Position numbers and translations under genes: made by a program
From: Bacilli bacterium
GTDB taxonomy: Bacteria; Bacillota_I; Bacilli_A; RF39; UBA660
DNA length: 5,742 nucleotides
Direction of reading: 5' to 3'
Assembly: GCA_028708005.1 (NCBI GenBank)
Contig: JAQVZV010000051.1
Location: forward strand, 1-5,742
Shown: piece after piece, positions 5,137 through 5,742 of the stretch
Position numbering within the stretch: position 1 is the stretch's first letter
How the letters are laid out: each line of letters begins with the position of its first letter
Notes under the pieces: model-generated
Databases searched by the model: none
Told to the model about the DNA's origin: nothing
What the model saw: only the letters and a program-made list of their open reading frames with translations

Positions 5137-5742
5137 ATGCTGGGTAAAATTACTACTATAGGTGAAGATAATGTTGAGGTTGCATTAGGTGAGGGCTTAG
5201 CCGAAGTTAAGAAGTATCTTAATTATCATGTTATATTTGAAGAAAACAATTATAAAGTTGTTGGTGAGATAAGAGAAGTTAGTGTTGACAAGATAAAGGT
5301 TAATTTATTAGGAGAAATTAATAATGGACGATTTCTATCAGGAGTTATAAAAAAACCATCGTTAGATTCTGCTTGTAGAATTATAAATAAAGCAGAGTTA
5401 GATATCATTTTAGGTAATAATGATAATCTTGATACTAAAAAATTATATATGGGCAAAATGCCATTATATGACAATTATCCTATAAATATAAATATTAATG
5501 ATTTCTTTTCCCATCATTTTTCAATTTTTGGTAATACCGGTAGTGGTAAATCATACTCGGTTGCTAGAATTTTACAAAATATTTTCTATAATACTAAAGC
5601 CGTTCCTAAAGATGCTCGCATTTTTATTTTTGATGCTTATGGTGAATATCATAATGCCTTTAGTAAATTAAATATTGCATCACCCGATTTAAATTTTAAG
5701 ACATATACTACCAATTTAACTTTCCCGGATACTGAAATCTTA
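5137..5742 (+). CDS. HerA/FtsK-type P-loop ATPase (DUF87-like), N-terminal part (3' end off window)
   Basis: The frame is open for 202 codons from ATG 5137 to the window edge, so only the N-terminal portion is seen. Residues 1 to about 70 form an alternating, beta-rich region beginning MLGKIT that fits the HAS-barrel often found before HerA ATPase domains. Residues 122-141 carry the Walker A motif GNTGSGKS (132-139) just after an FFSHHFSIFG strand. IFIFDAYGEYHNAF (162-175) matches the D-x-x-G-E-Y block found after the second core strand of HerA/VirB4-like ATPases. HerA-like enzymes form hexameric DNA pumps or helicases. They pair with NurA nucleases in archaea, and in bacteria with nuclease, SIR2 or DUF4297 partners in anti-phage systems; many bacterial members have no assigned role. 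Walker B, the arginine finger and the C-terminus lie outside the window, so activity cannot be judged. It has its own promoter candidate and ribosome binding site. The typA hairpin separates it from the preceding gene, so it probably opens a new transcription unit whose partners, if any, are downstream. Confidence 0.85.
   Translation, partial: MLGKITTIGEDNVEVALGEGLAEVKKYLNYHVIFEENNYKVVGEIREVSVDKIKVNLLGEINNGRFLSGVIKKPSLDSACRIINKAELDIILGNNDNLDTKKLYMGKMPLYDNYPINININDFFSHHFSIFGNTGSGKSYSVARILQNIFYNTKAVPKDARIFIFDAYGEYHNAFSKLNIASPDLNFKTYTTNLTFPDTEIL

Noticed and set aside
5250..5474. Minus-strand open frame of 74 codons
   Set aside because: It lies antisense within the HerA-like ATPase gene, which has a strong ribosome binding site and clear motifs; it is a shadow frame.
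1..5742. CRISPR array, insertion sequence, tRNA or rRNA genes
   Set aside because: No regularly spaced repeats, transposase frames with terminal inverted repeats, or tRNA/rRNA signatures were seen on either strand.

Overview
The window is AT-rich (roughly 30% G+C by eye), with strong AGGAGG-type ribosome binding sites and TATAAT-like -10 boxes. Tryptophan is encoded by TGG and no reading frame requires TGA as a sense codon. This suggests a low-GC member of the Bacillota (Bacilli or Clostridia type) using the standard stop code. The exact lineage cannot be fixed from the sequence alone.

Left part (1-2745, minus strand): four genes read leftward, packed with 1-17 base spacings or overlaps. In transcription order they are a DPM1-like family 2 glycosyltransferase, a small DUF2304 membrane protein, a GtrA-family membrane protein, and a large polytopic membrane protein resembling DUF6020, which runs off the left edge. 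This fits a lipid-linked sugar pathway. The glycosyltransferase would load a sugar onto polyprenyl phosphate on the cytoplasmic face, GtrA and DUF2304 would help it cross or organise it at the membrane, and the large membrane protein would be a candidate for the outer-face transferase. The pathway is inferred from family membership; the sugar and acceptor are unknown.

Middle (2746-3187): a divergent intergenic region of about 440 bases holding the start signals of both flanking units. It carries a cluster of TATTGC/GCAATA elements and a small palindrome near the glycosyltransferase promoter, and an extended -10 promoter before typA. No convincing gene lies in it.

Right part (3188-5742, plus strand): a complete typA/bipA ribosome-associated GTPase gene, ended by a 12-bp hairpin that overlaps its stop codon. 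It is followed by the first 202 codons of a HerA/FtsK-type P-loop ATPase with its own promoter candidate and a strong ribosome binding site. That gene continues past the right edge.

No clearly new system is proven here. The best leads are the truncated HerA-like gene with its unseen downstream neighbour, the sugar-lipid cassette with its poorly characterised terminal membrane protein, and a near-duplicate sequence found at two successive gene junctions of that cassette.
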